The notes under the pieces were generated by a model. It worked only from the letters and a program-made list of their open reading frames with translations. It had not been told where the DNA came from and ran no database searches. Of a stretch of 35,311 nt of DNA, positions 8,651-17,939 are shown in pieces. The DNA comes from Bacteroidota bacterium (GTDB lineage: Bacteria; Bacteroidota; Bacteroidia; Palsa-965), in NCBI GenBank assembly GCA_013288325.1, contig JABDCB010000028.1, positions 561 to 35,871 on the forward strand, read 5' to 3'. Each line of letters opens with the position of its first letter. Position 1 is the first letter of the stretch. The translations under genes and the position numbers were made by a program.

Positions 8651-11600
8651 TTAAACTCGGATTCCAATGACTAATATATCATCTGTTTGTTCCAGTGTTC
8701 CTTTCCATTCCTGATGGAATGCCTCCAGCACTTTTCCTTGCTCTTCCATTGCTTTTTCCTGAATAGAGAGTAATAGTTCCCTGAATTTTTTAGTCATCAA
8801 TTTTTTATCCCTGGCTCCGAACTGATCTGCAAACCCATCACTGCTTAAGTAAATTGTATCTCCGGCTGACAATTGAATCCGGTGTGTTTCAAATTCCTGA
8901 TTGTCGTCGGTAAGTCCGCCCAGAGCGGTTTTGGTGGCTTTGAATTCGGTTAACGTCGTATCCAGCTTCCGTATAATCCAAAGAGGCCTGTTGGCTCCGC
9001 TATATTCCAATATGCGCCTTGTATTGTCAAAATAGCATAAGGCGATGTCCATTCCATCTCTGGTGGAGTCCTCTTCCTTATTTTGTCTAAGTGTTTTTTT
9101 AAGCCCTCTGCTCGCAAGCTGTAAGAGGTTTCCCGGGGAATGAGTCTGTTGAAGGGCTTCTGTGAGTTTTTCCGAGCCAATCACACTCATGATGGCACCC
9201 GGAACACCGTGTCCGGTACAGTCGGCTGCTGCAATGAGACAGCCTTCAGGGAAATCGGCGAAAAAATAGAAGTCTCCGCTGATAATGTTTTTGGGTTTGT
9301 AAAAAACAAATGAATCAGGGAAGGCAGATTTGATACTGACCAGTGGGGGAAGGACAGAATCTTGTATGCGTTTCGAATAATTGATACTGTCCGTAATTTC
9401 CTGTTTCTGATTAGCGATCTGAATGTTTTGTTTTTCGAGATTTATATTCTTCTCGACAATTTCAGCGGTTCGTAATTTAATGATTTTTTCCAGGCTGGCA
9501 TTCTTGTCTCTCAGCCTTTTCGAATTAATGATGACAATGAGATAAATAAAGCCGGCCAGGAAGAGTGCATAACCAAGATAGGATACAGGCGTACGATACC
9601 AGGGGGGGCGTATCACAAAATGAATGGATGCCGGCCGGCTATATTTGCCGTAAATATTTACAGCTTTAACAGTAAAGGTATAAGCGCCTTCCTTGAGGTT
9701 CTGGAAAACGGCTTTTGTTTCTCCTGATAAAACGGACCAGGTAGTGTCAGATCCTTTTAGCTGATAGATGTATTGTATTTTTGAATTTTCCTCAAAATAG
9801 GGAGCTGCAAATTCGAAAACAACCTGGTTGAATGCATAGGGAAGTGTAAAAGAAGGGGAGGCCGAAGCTGTATGACCGGCATAGAGCAAGGAGTCTTTAG
9901 CCGTGGTCATACGGGTTATCAATACCGGAAATGATTTGTCATAGTCCTGTATCACTTTGCCATCATAAAGTATAAGCGCGTCATCGGCACCAATACAGCA
10001 TAAGCAATCAGATTCCGGATATATGACATTAATTTTGCCTGCATCGATAGATAAGAAGGGCTGTGTGCACAAGATCCTGGTTTTTTTATCCAGGTAGGCA
10101 GGCTGGTTACTGATTGACAGCCATATTTTGTCCAAGGACTCATTGACAAGGGAGATAGGTGCAGTGATCCCTTTTTGTTGATATTCAGAAATCCATTCCA
10201 TCTTTTCTTTTTGGCCTCGGGTGTATTGCAACAATCCTTCATTGGTGGCAAAAACAATCTTTTTCCCAAGGCGGAAAGGCAGAAGTAATTCCCCCTCTAC
10301 GGATGGAGGAAATCCCATGTGACTCATCTTGATTTTAAGCCCGGGAGTTATCTCCACCCTGAAAGTGCCATTGGTTCTGGATGCAACTATGAATCTGGAA
10401 GAGCCGTCAGCTTCCGGTTCTTCTTTTTCTATGCGGACGATATTATTAATACTATCAAAGAAGTCCAGAACCTTCCAGTTTTTACTGATAAGATACATAC
10501 CCGCAGCATTTCCTGCCAGTAGCAAATCTTGTTCAGGGGCGTAGGAAAAGGAACGCAGCTGGGGAAGGTCCATTACCTTCTTCGCCTGCAGGTTCTGTAT
10601 CACGTAAAATCCGTCGTTTGTTCCGGCAACTAGCTCTTTGCGGATAACAGACAGACCCCATACCTGGTTCTGAATGGATGTGGCCGGAATAAAATGCGGT
10701 AGACCTTCCTTTTTTTGTTTAACGAATAAACCGCTGGAGGTAGCTATATACAATAAGCAATCTACCATCAGTATGTCATTGATATTTCCTTTCAGCCCCG
10801 ATTCTTCCGCATACCTGGAAAGAGGAGATCCATAAGTGGCTTTGCTGATACCGTTGCTGAGAGTAAGCCAGATATTATGCTGATCATCCTCCAGTATCCC
10901 CTTTACATCATTTACCCTTAAGCCCATGTCCTGATTGATGATGGAAATCAAATGTCCGCCGGCATCCATCAGAATGACTCCATTTTCTATCGTATTCAGG
11001 GCAAACAATCCATCGTGCAGCCGGATACCACCTTCAATTCCGCAGGAAATCAGTAATTCATCGATATCCGTGTTCCGTTTGAGAAAGGGAGTTGCCGGAT
11101 CTGAAGGGTCATAAATATAGAGTCCCTTTTCTCTTGTCACGATCAATATCTTTCCGGTATTGTCATAGGGCATCATGGCAAAAATGCCAATGTCGCGAAA
11201 AACCCCTTTGATGTCAATTAAAACAAGAAACCCATCTTTCAGTTTCATTAACCCGGAGCCTCTCTGTCGTACGTAAAATTCTTTGTTCACAACAAACGAA
11301 GTGTGAAAGGAGGTAGCCGGGCTGACAATTGTTGTTTTCCCGTTACGAAACACAAAAATATTTTCATCACACTGGAAAAAGACTTCTTGTGCGGTGGCAT
11401 AGGTCATGAATATATTGGTGAACTGCCTGTCTTTTTCAGGCAATGAATCGGAGAGGGAGTGGTATACTAGTTTGCCGGGCTGGTCACATTTCAGAAAACC
11501 AAATTCCTTTTGAGCGCCTACGAAGATTGTGCCAGCTGAATCTCTGGCCAGGGAAAGCACATACGAGCCTTCTTTAACAGGAATAAATCCCCATTTGTTT

Positions 11601-11809
11601 CCATCGTATTCAAGCACTCCGTTGCTGCTTCCAACATACATTCTTCCGTCTTTGCCCTGTACCATCCCCCAGTTGTCGGATGCCTGATTTTTGCCGTATT
11701 CGTTCCGGGTGTAATTCCGGATGGATAAGCGGTTAAACTGGGCAGAGCACAATGAGTTGATAAGAACGAAGAGAAAAAAGAAAATGTTTTGGGCAGGCTT
11801 TGTATTCAT
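8651..11809 (-). CDS. Propeller / Y_Y_Y membrane sensor with SpoIIE-type PP2C phosphatase
   Basis: This 1052-aa protein has the same general plan as the sensor at 3842-7978 but no MORN repeats. The signal peptide ends near residue 23 (CSAQ). Residues ~25-640 form a divergent propeller whose early blades are recognisable (MYVGSSNGVLEYDG, IFVGAQKE) and whose later ones are degenerate. Y_Y_Y is at ~655-735 and a membrane helix at ~738-760. The coiled coil that follows ends in DSINYSKRIQDSVLPP. The phosphatase aspartates are intact: D846 (SGDFYF), D863 (AADCTGHG), D991 (SSDGFADQ) and D1043-D1044. It sits 45 bases downstream of the FecR-like gene and 33 bases upstream of the small exported protein, so it is probably co-transcribed with the caspase. 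It could pass an outside signal to a cytoplasmic phosphoprotein; the target is not in the window. Confidence 0.93.
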   Translation of the reverse strand: MNTKPAQNIFFFLFVLINSLCSAQFNRLSIRNYTRNEYGKNQASDNWGMVQGKDGRMYVGSSNGVLEYDGNKWGFIPVKEGSYVLSLARDSAGTIFVGAQKEFGFLKCDQPGKLVYHSLSDSLPEKDRQFTNIFMTYATAQEVFFQCDENIFVFRNGKTTIVSPATSFHTSFVVNKEFYVRQRGSGLMKLKDGFLVLIDIKGVFRDIGIFAMMPYDNTGKILIVTREKGLYIYDPSDPATPFLKRNTDIDELLISCGIEGGIRLHDGLFALNTIENGVILMDAGGHLISIINQDMGLRVNDVKGILEDDQHNIWLTLSNGISKATYGSPLSRYAEESGLKGNINDILMVDCLLYIATSSGLFVKQKKEGLPHFIPATSIQNQVWGLSVIRKELVAGTNDGFYVIQNLQAKKVMDLPQLRSFSYAPEQDLLLAGNAAGMYLISKNWKVLDFFDSINNIVRIEKEEPEADGSSRFIVASRTNGTFRVEITPGLKIKMSHMGFPPSVEGELLLPFRLGKKIVFATNEGLLQYTRGQKEKMEWISEYQQKGITAPISLVNESLDKIWLSISNQPAYLDKKTRILCTQPFLSIDAGKINVIYPESDCLCCIGADDALILYDGKVIQDYDKSFPVLITRMTTAKDSLLYAGHTASASPSFTLPYAFNQVVFEFAAPYFEENSKIQYIYQLKGSDTTWSVLSGETKAVFQNLKEGAYTFTVKAVNIYGKYSRPASIHFVIRPPWYRTPVSYLGYALFLAGFIYLIVIINSKRLRDKNASLEKIIKLRTAEIVEKNINLEKQNIQIANQKQEITDSINYSKRIQDSVLPPLVSIKSAFPDSFVFYKPKNIISGDFYFFADFPEGCLIAAADCTGHGVPGAIMSVIGSEKLTEALQQTHSPGNLLQLASRGLKKTLRQNKEEDSTRDGMDIALCYFDNTRRILEYSGANRPLWIIRKLDTTLTEFKATKTALGGLTDDNQEFETHRIQLSAGDTIYLSSDGFADQFGARDKKLMTKKFRELLLSIQEKAMEEQGKVLEAFHQEWKGTLEQTDDILVIGIRV

Positions 11810-11854
11810 AAATCCGGAAAATTATTTATTGTAATGACAGAGTACTACCGGGTA

Positions 11855-12724
11855 TCAGTTGTCAAGACCTTCCTGCTTCCGTAGCCATTGTTTTACATTC
11901 TCAGTATCAGGTTTTCCATAAAATTCATTGATGAAGGAAACAACTTCCGATACTTTTTCCTGATAGGTCTTGTTTTTTATTTCAAGCAATATCACTTGCA
12001 CTTCTTTCTTCATCTGCTCATCGGCAGGGAAAACAAGATGAAGATCGCTCATCTTTTGGCCGTGTTTATGGGTATAGTAAAATAATTCGGCATTCAGGTA
12101 TTCCGGATTCGTAACAGCAACACCATCTATAGTAAATAATTGTTTTCTGTTCAGTAAGATCGTGTCCTGCCGGAAGAGTATTTTTTTATCAATCATTTCC
12201 CCTTTGTATTCATATCTGGCGAAGAAGAATGAAGTGTCATTCATCACAAAAGAGGATGGGTTAATGAAAATTCTGGTTTCATCAAGAATCACATTGCTAT
12301 CCTGAAAATAATTCTGTAAGTCGAGTGAGTTCAGAATGCTGCCGGATCTGGAACTGATATTATTCATTGCCGGAATTAAATTAGCCCGGATACTGACAGC
12401 TTCCTCTTTCTTCTTTCCATTGGAACTTAGCACCAGTCTGCCGCTTTTTTCGCTGATGACGGAAGCTTTTGCTTCCGGACTGGTGAATATAATGGATTCG
12501 CTGGCCGTGATAATATTGCCTTGTTCCAGCAGGCTACCACTCTTTTTGATGATGATCTTTCCTACCACTTTGATCACATGATATTGTTCTTCATTTGCCG
12601 GGACTGGGCGATGAAAAGATGTGCTCATGCTCAACAAAGCAATTCCGGTGAAAGCGATCCCGGCAGTTTTGAAAAATTGAGAACATTTTGAAGTAAGCAT
12701 ATTTTCTGTTTTCATGATTACCAT
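11855..12724 (-). CDS. Exported or membrane-anchored protein with FecR-like N-domain, translationally coupled to the caspase
   Basis: This 289-aa protein has a hydrophobic N-terminal segment at ~19-38 (signal peptide or anchor). It is followed at ~48-105 by a pattern like the FecR-type beta domain: V-x-G-x-I-x-I-x-x-x-G-x-L-x-x-G, then I-x-T-S-x-x-A-x-A-x-V. The remainder is unassigned, with a charged helical C-terminus. Its first ATG (12724) overlaps the TAA stop of the caspase gene; a second in-frame ATG at 12715 is an alternative start. Either way the junction implies translational coupling to the WD40-caspase. The FecR resemblance comes from the hydrophobic/Gly pattern only and is moderate. 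No iron-uptake genes are nearby, so a regulatory or structural partner role for the caspase is more plausible, but inferred. Confidence 0.85.
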   Translation of the reverse strand: MVIMKTENMLTSKCSQFFKTAGIAFTGIALLSMSTSFHRPVPANEEQYHVIKVVGKIIIKKSGSLLEQGNIITASESIIFTSPEAKASVISEKSGRLVLSSNGKKKEEAVSIRANLIPAMNNISSRSGSILNSLDLQNYFQDSNVILDETRIFINPSSFVMNDTSFFFARYEYKGEMIDKKILFRQDTILLNRKQLFTIDGVAVTNPEYLNAELFYYTHKHGQKMSDLHLVFPADEQMKKEVQVILLEIKNKTYQEKVSEVVSFINEFYGKPDTENVKQWLRKQEGLDN

Positions 12725-15700
12725 ATTCTGAAATCAAATTCTGTGTTTTCTACTCTGGAAGTAGGTACTTGTTTGCCTCCTGAAAGGGTGCTGACCTGAT
12801 CGAGTACGTATTTCTGCAATTCACTGATCATGATTTTATGGTCCCCGTTCAGATCTGCCTTTGCATTATGTAATCCTTCCAGCAGACAGTGAGTGAACAG
12901 GCCATTATTCCAGTTTTTCCCCTCCATGGCCACTTCAGCGCCGCCTGCACTGGAAATAACAGTGGCTCCCGTACCTTTTCTGACATCACTGAATAACTCT
13001 TCCACCAATCGGGATGTCTGGGCTATTCCGAATCCCTCCTTGATTTTGATATCGGTGACACCAGCCGAACGAAAAACAATTTCTCCTCCTTCTGTCTTAT
13101 CCCTTTTGGCAACTACCACATCGTCCTTGTCAATCTCTCCCGAGTGGCAGGTGTCCATAAAGATAAGTTTGTGGAGAGGTTTGATACCATCAAGCAAGGC
13201 TTCAATTTCGTCGTACGGAAGACCGTTAGCCTCTGGGTTGTTAAAGTCAATATTATAGGTTCCGAAATAATAGTTCAGGTTTTTATCCAATATCCCATGT
13301 CCTGCAATGAAAATGATTACCACATCGTTTGTTCCGGCCATGCTCAGGAAGTCGGTTTTCAATGCCCGTATTTGTTCTGTCGTGACTTCCTGATTAGTTA
13401 ATTTTTTGGAGAATACATGGGTATACAATTCGCTTTGCTGGAAAGTGGATGCGATGTCGTTAGCATCTTTCTCGGCATAATTCAGATTGAAGTTGCTGTT
13501 CTGATAATTGGATACACCGATACAGATGATATAAAGATTAGGCTTTGTGGGTGAAGCGGTTGTATATTCTATTTCAAACGTTTCCTTCAGGGATTCGGTT
13601 CCTTTTTCATTGAGCGCGGATACCTGCACTTTGTTCAGGCCTGGCTGGAGTGTTATTTGGATATCTTTTTCTGCAGTGTAAACCTGATCTTGCCTGAGAT
13701 TTATGCCCTGCCGGCCATATACAGGTACATTGTTTACGTATATATTGATACGATCAAGTTTGTATTTGCTGTCAACCGCTTTAATTTTAATGGCATAATC
13801 CGGTTGAGTGACTTTTGGACCAAGATTTGAATGGAGAATCTGGATTTCTGGTAAATGTAATTCAGAGCTTAGCATCTCCTCTGTGAAATTCATTTTTTTT
13901 AATCGTTTTTTATAGGCTTTGTTATAGATTTCGATGAGATAAGCAGGAGCTTTTCCCATTCGCTGCAGAACAATATCGGGCCGATTGTATTTCAGATCAA
14001 ATTGTTCGAAAGGGTAAGATTTAAGCCCAACAGTATAACTCAGATCACGGGCTGCGTTTTTCGATGAAAAATAGTAGTTGTCGGGAGTTTTAATAATGAA
14101 CTCCTCATTGCTCAGGAAATAGAAGGACGCAATTTCTTCTCCTTTACTGGCATCCCATAGTTTCATTACTCCATCCCAGCTGCTGGTTACTATATTCTTC
14201 CAATGATTGGTGTATGTCATTCCCGTGATGACATCATTATGTCCACGAAGTGTTTGTTGTTGTGTATTTTGGTCGAGATTCCAGAATACAATACTGTTTT
14301 CTGAATTCTGGAAGTAAACACTAGATCCATTCTTATCAAAACCAATAGGCCCATGCCCTTGGTTTATTTTCCTGCTTTGGTTGGCTTTATAGTTGAGTAA
14401 GACGATGTTGTTCTTGTTGTCGGCAAAAAGAAGGCTATCATTAACAGGGCTGAATTGAACGGCATTGATCAGCGTGTCGGTATGATTTTTGCTTCCTGGT
14501 GTGAACATATATTTTTCACGTTTTTCCTTCATACTCCAGATTTTCAGGTAACCATCTCCCCCGGAACTTGCCAATAATTGCCCATTCTGATTGAAGGACA
14601 ATGCAATTATTTTATCCGTATGGGCAGATAGTCTGAATTTTCTTTTTTCTGTTAAGTTGTCTGAAATGGTAATGGGAAACATCCGTGTCTGGATCAGGGA
14701 GTAATACATGCCACTGCCATAACCGGTTCCCCCAACTGCTGTATAGTGTTTGTCGTTGGAAATTGCAAACGCGTCAAGCGATTCGGTGCTGGTGAAAACA
14801 AATAGCTTGGTATACAATGACAAGGTTGTTACGTTCTCTACCAGTGCAAGAAACGGTAACATGGTAGCCGCTGTAAACAAGGCTCCGCTTGTATTTGCTC
14901 TCAGCTTATGTTGCGAGTTTACCCCATCCAGATGAAGATACGAGATTCGGTTATCATATCCGGAACTGATAAAGGTGTCTGTCTGGTTTTTAAAACTAAG
15001 ACCGCTGATATTTGCCTTGAATCCTGAAATTTCCCTGACATGAATATTTCCGTCAATAGAAATGAAGTTGACTTTGTTCTTTTTATTGGATACAAGGAAG
15101 CAGGTCCCCGAATCATTAGCGGCTATTGCTGTTAGGGGAGAAAGCAGGCTCTCAAACTTTCTGACCAGTTTGTTCGTTTCCATATCCCAGACATAAATGG
15201 ATTTATCGTCTCCTGCAGAAACCAGCCAGTTATTCCTTGTCGGGTGAAAAAGAATGGCATTGACAGAGGCGGTATGAACAGAGTATTCATTTTTTAAGAC
15301 CCCTTTTCGGGTGGTCCAAATATAAATGTCGTGATCTGCATTGGCCCCAGCCAGGAAGGTACCTGTACTGTCGAGAGCCAGGGCAAGAAATTCGAGTCGT
15401 TTACGAGCTCCTGCCGATGTAAATATTCTTTTTTTCTTTTTGGTGTCCAGCCCCGTAACCAGGGCTTTAGAGTGGGTAAAATAAATGCGGTTGTCTGTTC
15501 CGAACAAGGCTGCCCCGGTATTTAAATATCTGCCCTGGTAAAACAGGGAAAGAGGATGTAAGGAGAAGATGCAAATATTTTTTCGATCTCCGGTGAACAA
15601 TTGATTGCCGTCCTTGCTCAACTTTATAGAAGTAAGAGGACTGTTACCAGGAACCACAACAGAGTCAGGGGCTTGAAATGCAGCGCCCTTTATTTTCCAA

Positions 15701-16122
15701 AGAAAGACGGTATGTCCCTGACCTGTAAAGGCTGACATGCAATTGGAACCTGGCTCGAAATCCATCCCGGTTACAGGCTTTCCGGGAAAAGGCCGTAGGG
15801 TTTCGATCGGGGTTGCCGTGAGTAAATTCCAAAGCATTATTTTTCCGTCATCGCTGGCGGAAACAAGAATGGAGTCGTTTATAAAATGTATAGTATTGAT
15901 TTTAGCCGAATGTCCCCGGAGATTTTTGATAACCTTACCACTCTGAAAATTCCAGATCTTAATCATATTGTCCTTCCCGGCACTGGCCAGAAAAGTTCCT
16001 TGTGTATTGAAAGCAAGGGTGGTGATACCATCCGTATGTCCTGTTTGAAGGGTTAACTCGGGAGTTTGTGCAAAAAGGAATAATGGGGATAAAAGGAAGG
16101 AACAGGCACATAGCAGACGCAT
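12718..16122 (-). CDS. Exported WD40-repeat protein with C-terminal caspase-like (peptidase C14) domain
   Basis: I prefer the ATG at 16122 (1134 aa) because it begins a compact signal peptide (MRLLCACSFLLSPLFLFAQ). The ATG at 16167 would add 15 residues and overlap the upstream gene by 14 bases. Residues ~20-700 carry about a dozen WD40-like repeats (GHTDGITTLAF...IKIWNF, IYVWDM, LKIWSM, MKLWDA). A linker with the FDLKYNRPDIVLQRMG segment and an Ig-like strand-rich region follows. The caspase domain (~860-1134) keeps the catalytic dyad: His942 in IAGHG (codon 13297-13299) and Cys992 in DTCHSG (codon 13147-13149). Near the C-terminus DLNGDHKIMISE resembles an EF-hand loop, as in other bacterial caspases. 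Caspase-fold enzymes are cysteine endopeptidases. Substrate and trigger are unknown. Export of such an enzyme is noteworthy. Confidence 0.95.
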   Translation of the reverse strand: MRLLCACSFLLSPLFLFAQTPELTLQTGHTDGITTLAFNTQGTFLASAGKDNMIKIWNFQSGKVIKNLRGHSAKINTIHFINDSILVSASDDGKIMLWNLLTATPIETLRPFPGKPVTGMDFEPGSNCMSAFTGQGHTVFLWKIKGAAFQAPDSVVVPGNSPLTSIKLSKDGNQLFTGDRKNICIFSLHPLSLFYQGRYLNTGAALFGTDNRIYFTHSKALVTGLDTKKKKRIFTSAGARKRLEFLALALDSTGTFLAGANADHDIYIWTTRKGVLKNEYSVHTASVNAILFHPTRNNWLVSAGDDKSIYVWDMETNKLVRKFESLLSPLTAIAANDSGTCFLVSNKKNKVNFISIDGNIHVREISGFKANISGLSFKNQTDTFISSGYDNRISYLHLDGVNSQHKLRANTSGALFTAATMLPFLALVENVTTLSLYTKLFVFTSTESLDAFAISNDKHYTAVGGTGYGSGMYYSLIQTRMFPITISDNLTEKRKFRLSAHTDKIIALSFNQNGQLLASSGGDGYLKIWSMKEKREKYMFTPGSKNHTDTLINAVQFSPVNDSLLFADNKNNIVLLNYKANQSRKINQGHGPIGFDKNGSSVYFQNSENSIVFWNLDQNTQQQTLRGHNDVITGMTYTNHWKNIVTSSWDGVMKLWDASKGEEIASFYFLSNEEFIIKTPDNYYFSSKNAARDLSYTVGLKSYPFEQFDLKYNRPDIVLQRMGKAPAYLIEIYNKAYKKRLKKMNFTEEMLSSELHLPEIQILHSNLGPKVTQPDYAIKIKAVDSKYKLDRINIYVNNVPVYGRQGINLRQDQVYTAEKDIQITLQPGLNKVQVSALNEKGTESLKETFEIEYTTASPTKPNLYIICIGVSNYQNSNFNLNYAEKDANDIASTFQQSELYTHVFSKKLTNQEVTTEQIRALKTDFLSMAGTNDVVIIFIAGHGILDKNLNYYFGTYNIDFNNPEANGLPYDEIEALLDGIKPLHKLIFMDTCHSGEIDKDDVVVAKRDKTEGGEIVFRSAGVTDIKIKEGFGIAQTSRLVEELFSDVRKGTGATVISSAGGAEVAMEGKNWNNGLFTHCLLEGLHNAKADLNGDHKIMISELQKYVLDQVSTLSGGKQVPTSRVENTEFDFRIW

Positions 16123-16153
16123 GAAGAGTCGGGATTGAAACAGTTGGCCGGCC

Positions 16154-17170
16154 TTAAATTTGCGCATAAAAAGGAAGATAGGTCGGTTGTCCGGGATTGA
16201 GCTGAAGTTGAAGGTAAGCAAATAGTGAGTAGCCGCTATAAAAAACGGAGCGGTTGGCTTTCATCTGAAACGTTGCTTCAAAACATTGAAAATTTCCCTT
16301 CAGAATATCGTTCAGGCGGGAGGAAAGAATAGGAAGATCGGTGCCGACAAGGTACTGGACCGGTGTGATGAGGCCTCCGGTTTTTATAGCGATTTTGGAC
16401 AGGAGGAGATCATTGCTTTCCGAGTCAGAATTACGGATAATATGGCAACGAATATGGTTTCTGACAGCCCTGTTGATAAGGCTATCTTCCAGAACAGGGG
16501 ATGCGTCGTCCAGGTCGGTGGACATTAATACAATATTTTTATTGGGAGAAGCATTTCCTTTAAAATATTGGATAATGGAGTCCAGTGCATGAAGGACCGG
16601 CGATGTACCTCCGAATTCAGTGTCATGCAATTGGGCCAGAGGAATGTCAAAAACATTGGCATTGGTAATGAAGCCATTCGAAAAAATACTAACCGGATCA
16701 TGTGGTATCAAGCCTCCGGAAGCAAAGGCGGCGAGGGTAAAATTGTTTCCGTAGTCATCACCGGAAGTTTTGAGAAACCTCCTGGAAGATTGCTCCCGAA
16801 GGGGAGCATCGGCATACGGGGCATCCTTCCCTTCGTCCAGTAACAGGACAGTTGAGTGGTGACCACTAGGCGGTGTTGATAGTGTGCTGACAGAAGTGCA
16901 TGAAAACGTATAGGATGTAATACCGCTGGAAAAATTTGCCAGAGAGGGAAGGCCGCCCGTTTCTGAATGAATGAGCTGATTACTGTTGTTAGCGCTGAGG
17001 ACAAAGTAACGGACTTTAAAAATATAGGTATTGGCATTATAGCTCACGGTCTGAACAGAGAGAATTCCGTTGGAATAGGTATCGGTAGAGTCGTCGTCTG
17101 TTGCCTGTTTACAGGTGGCGAAGGTCAAGATTAAAGACAGGGAAAGCAAGAGCCGACGGAGCTTAATCAT
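16154..17170 (-). CDS. Exported VWA-like protein (possible lipoprotein) with altered MIDAS
   Basis: This 338-aa protein has an N-terminal hydrophobic segment followed by Cys20 (FATC), giving a possible but imperfect lipoprotein site (Thr at -1). Residues ~105-290 follow the order of a von Willebrand A domain: a strand with STVLLLDEG, then GGTSPVLHALDSII (the usual T of the metal site), then NIVLMSTDLDD, then an IAIKTGG helix start. The first metal-site motif is D-E-G-K-D rather than D-x-S-x-S, so metal binding is doubtful. The 3' end comes 31 bases before the preferred caspase start. Its 5' end overlaps the upstream barrel gene by 8 bases. VWA domains usually mediate protein-protein contact, so a binding partner of the caspase or the barrels is a reasonable inference. 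Confidence 0.85.
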   Translation of the reverse strand: MIKLRRLLLSLSLILTFATCKQATDDDSTDTYSNGILSVQTVSYNANTYIFKVRYFVLSANNSNQLIHSETGGLPSLANFSSGITSYTFSCTSVSTLSTPPSGHHSTVLLLDEGKDAPYADAPLREQSSRRFLKTSGDDYGNNFTLAAFASGGLIPHDPVSIFSNGFITNANVFDIPLAQLHDTEFGGTSPVLHALDSIIQYFKGNASPNKNIVLMSTDLDDASPVLEDSLINRAVRNHIRCHIIRNSDSESNDLLLSKIAIKTGGLITPVQYLVGTDLPILSSRLNDILKGNFQCFEATFQMKANRSVFYSGYSLFAYLQLQLNPGQPTYLPFYAQI

Positions 17171-17939
17171 ATTTTTCCTTGTTTATTTCACGCGTGAATC
17201 TTCTGGAGGCGTAGGATTTTTGTGAAAAGGTGAAACCAAAAACGCAATGTATCATGGAAACACTCTTGATGTTGGCATTGTAGGGATCCATCACCTTGTT
17301 GAAATTTGAGATACTTTGTTCAAAACGAAGCTCTACGAAGTTGGAATAAAACTCCGCACCGACACCTGCATGAGCATAAAAATTGGCTGATTTCATGCGG
17401 CTTATCATTTCCGAGTTAATGGCATGATCCGTTGTCTGGTTTATGGGTAAAAGGGAAATAACATTGCCAAATGTGGATTCACCCAATTCACAGGTTATTC
17501 CGCCAAACAGGCGTGGCTTGATTTTCCTGCTCCGGTTTAATTTTATTCCGAAGGAAACAGGAAGCTCCATACATGAATAAGCAAAAAAGTTGTCAAAACT
17601 TGCATTTTCTGGGACTCTCTGCGTGATGGGATCCCAGTAACAGAAAGAATTTTCTTGGAAATTAAGCTCAGCTTTTGCATAACAATGCCTGTAATCGTAA
17701 TTGAAAAATAATCCTGAATTGAATACATTGAGCAATGTGGTAATGCCATAATGAAAATTTTGCGGACCAATCTTGTAAGAGTCGTACTGATTCAGAATGA
17801 TATATTGTTGGTCAAATTTCATTTGACTGGCTGAAAATGCCGTATACGTCACTCCCCAGGTAAATTTTTGTCCGAAGAAGGATCCAGGTATAAATATTAG
17901 TAAGTAAAGTACAATTTTGTTTTTCAAAATTCCTGCCAC
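17163..17939 (-). CDS. Outer-membrane beta-barrel-like protein
   Basis: This 258-aa protein has a signal peptide ending about residue 23 (FIPGSFFGQ). The mature part shows alternating hydrophobic/polar strands with frequent aromatics (GITTLLNVFNSGLFFNYDY, KSANFYAHAGVGAEFYSNF, VSMIHCVFGFTFSQKSY), as in Bacteroidota PorT/OMP_b-brl-type barrels of 200-260 residues. The start codon follows immediately after the stop of the upstream barrel gene (17940-17942), and its end overlaps the VWA-like gene by 8 bases. It is therefore almost certainly co-transcribed. No substrate can be named. It could place the system's sensor at the outer membrane. The barrel assignment rests on composition and pattern rather than on recognised family motifs. 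Confidence 0.85.
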   Translation of the reverse strand: MAGILKNKIVLYLLIFIPGSFFGQKFTWGVTYTAFSASQMKFDQQYIILNQYDSYKIGPQNFHYGITTLLNVFNSGLFFNYDYRHCYAKAELNFQENSFCYWDPITQRVPENASFDNFFAYSCMELPVSFGIKLNRSRKIKPRLFGGITCELGESTFGNVISLLPINQTTDHAINSEMISRMKSANFYAHAGVGAEFYSNFVELRFEQSISNFNKVMDPYNANIKSVSMIHCVFGFTFSQKSYASRRFTREINKEKYD

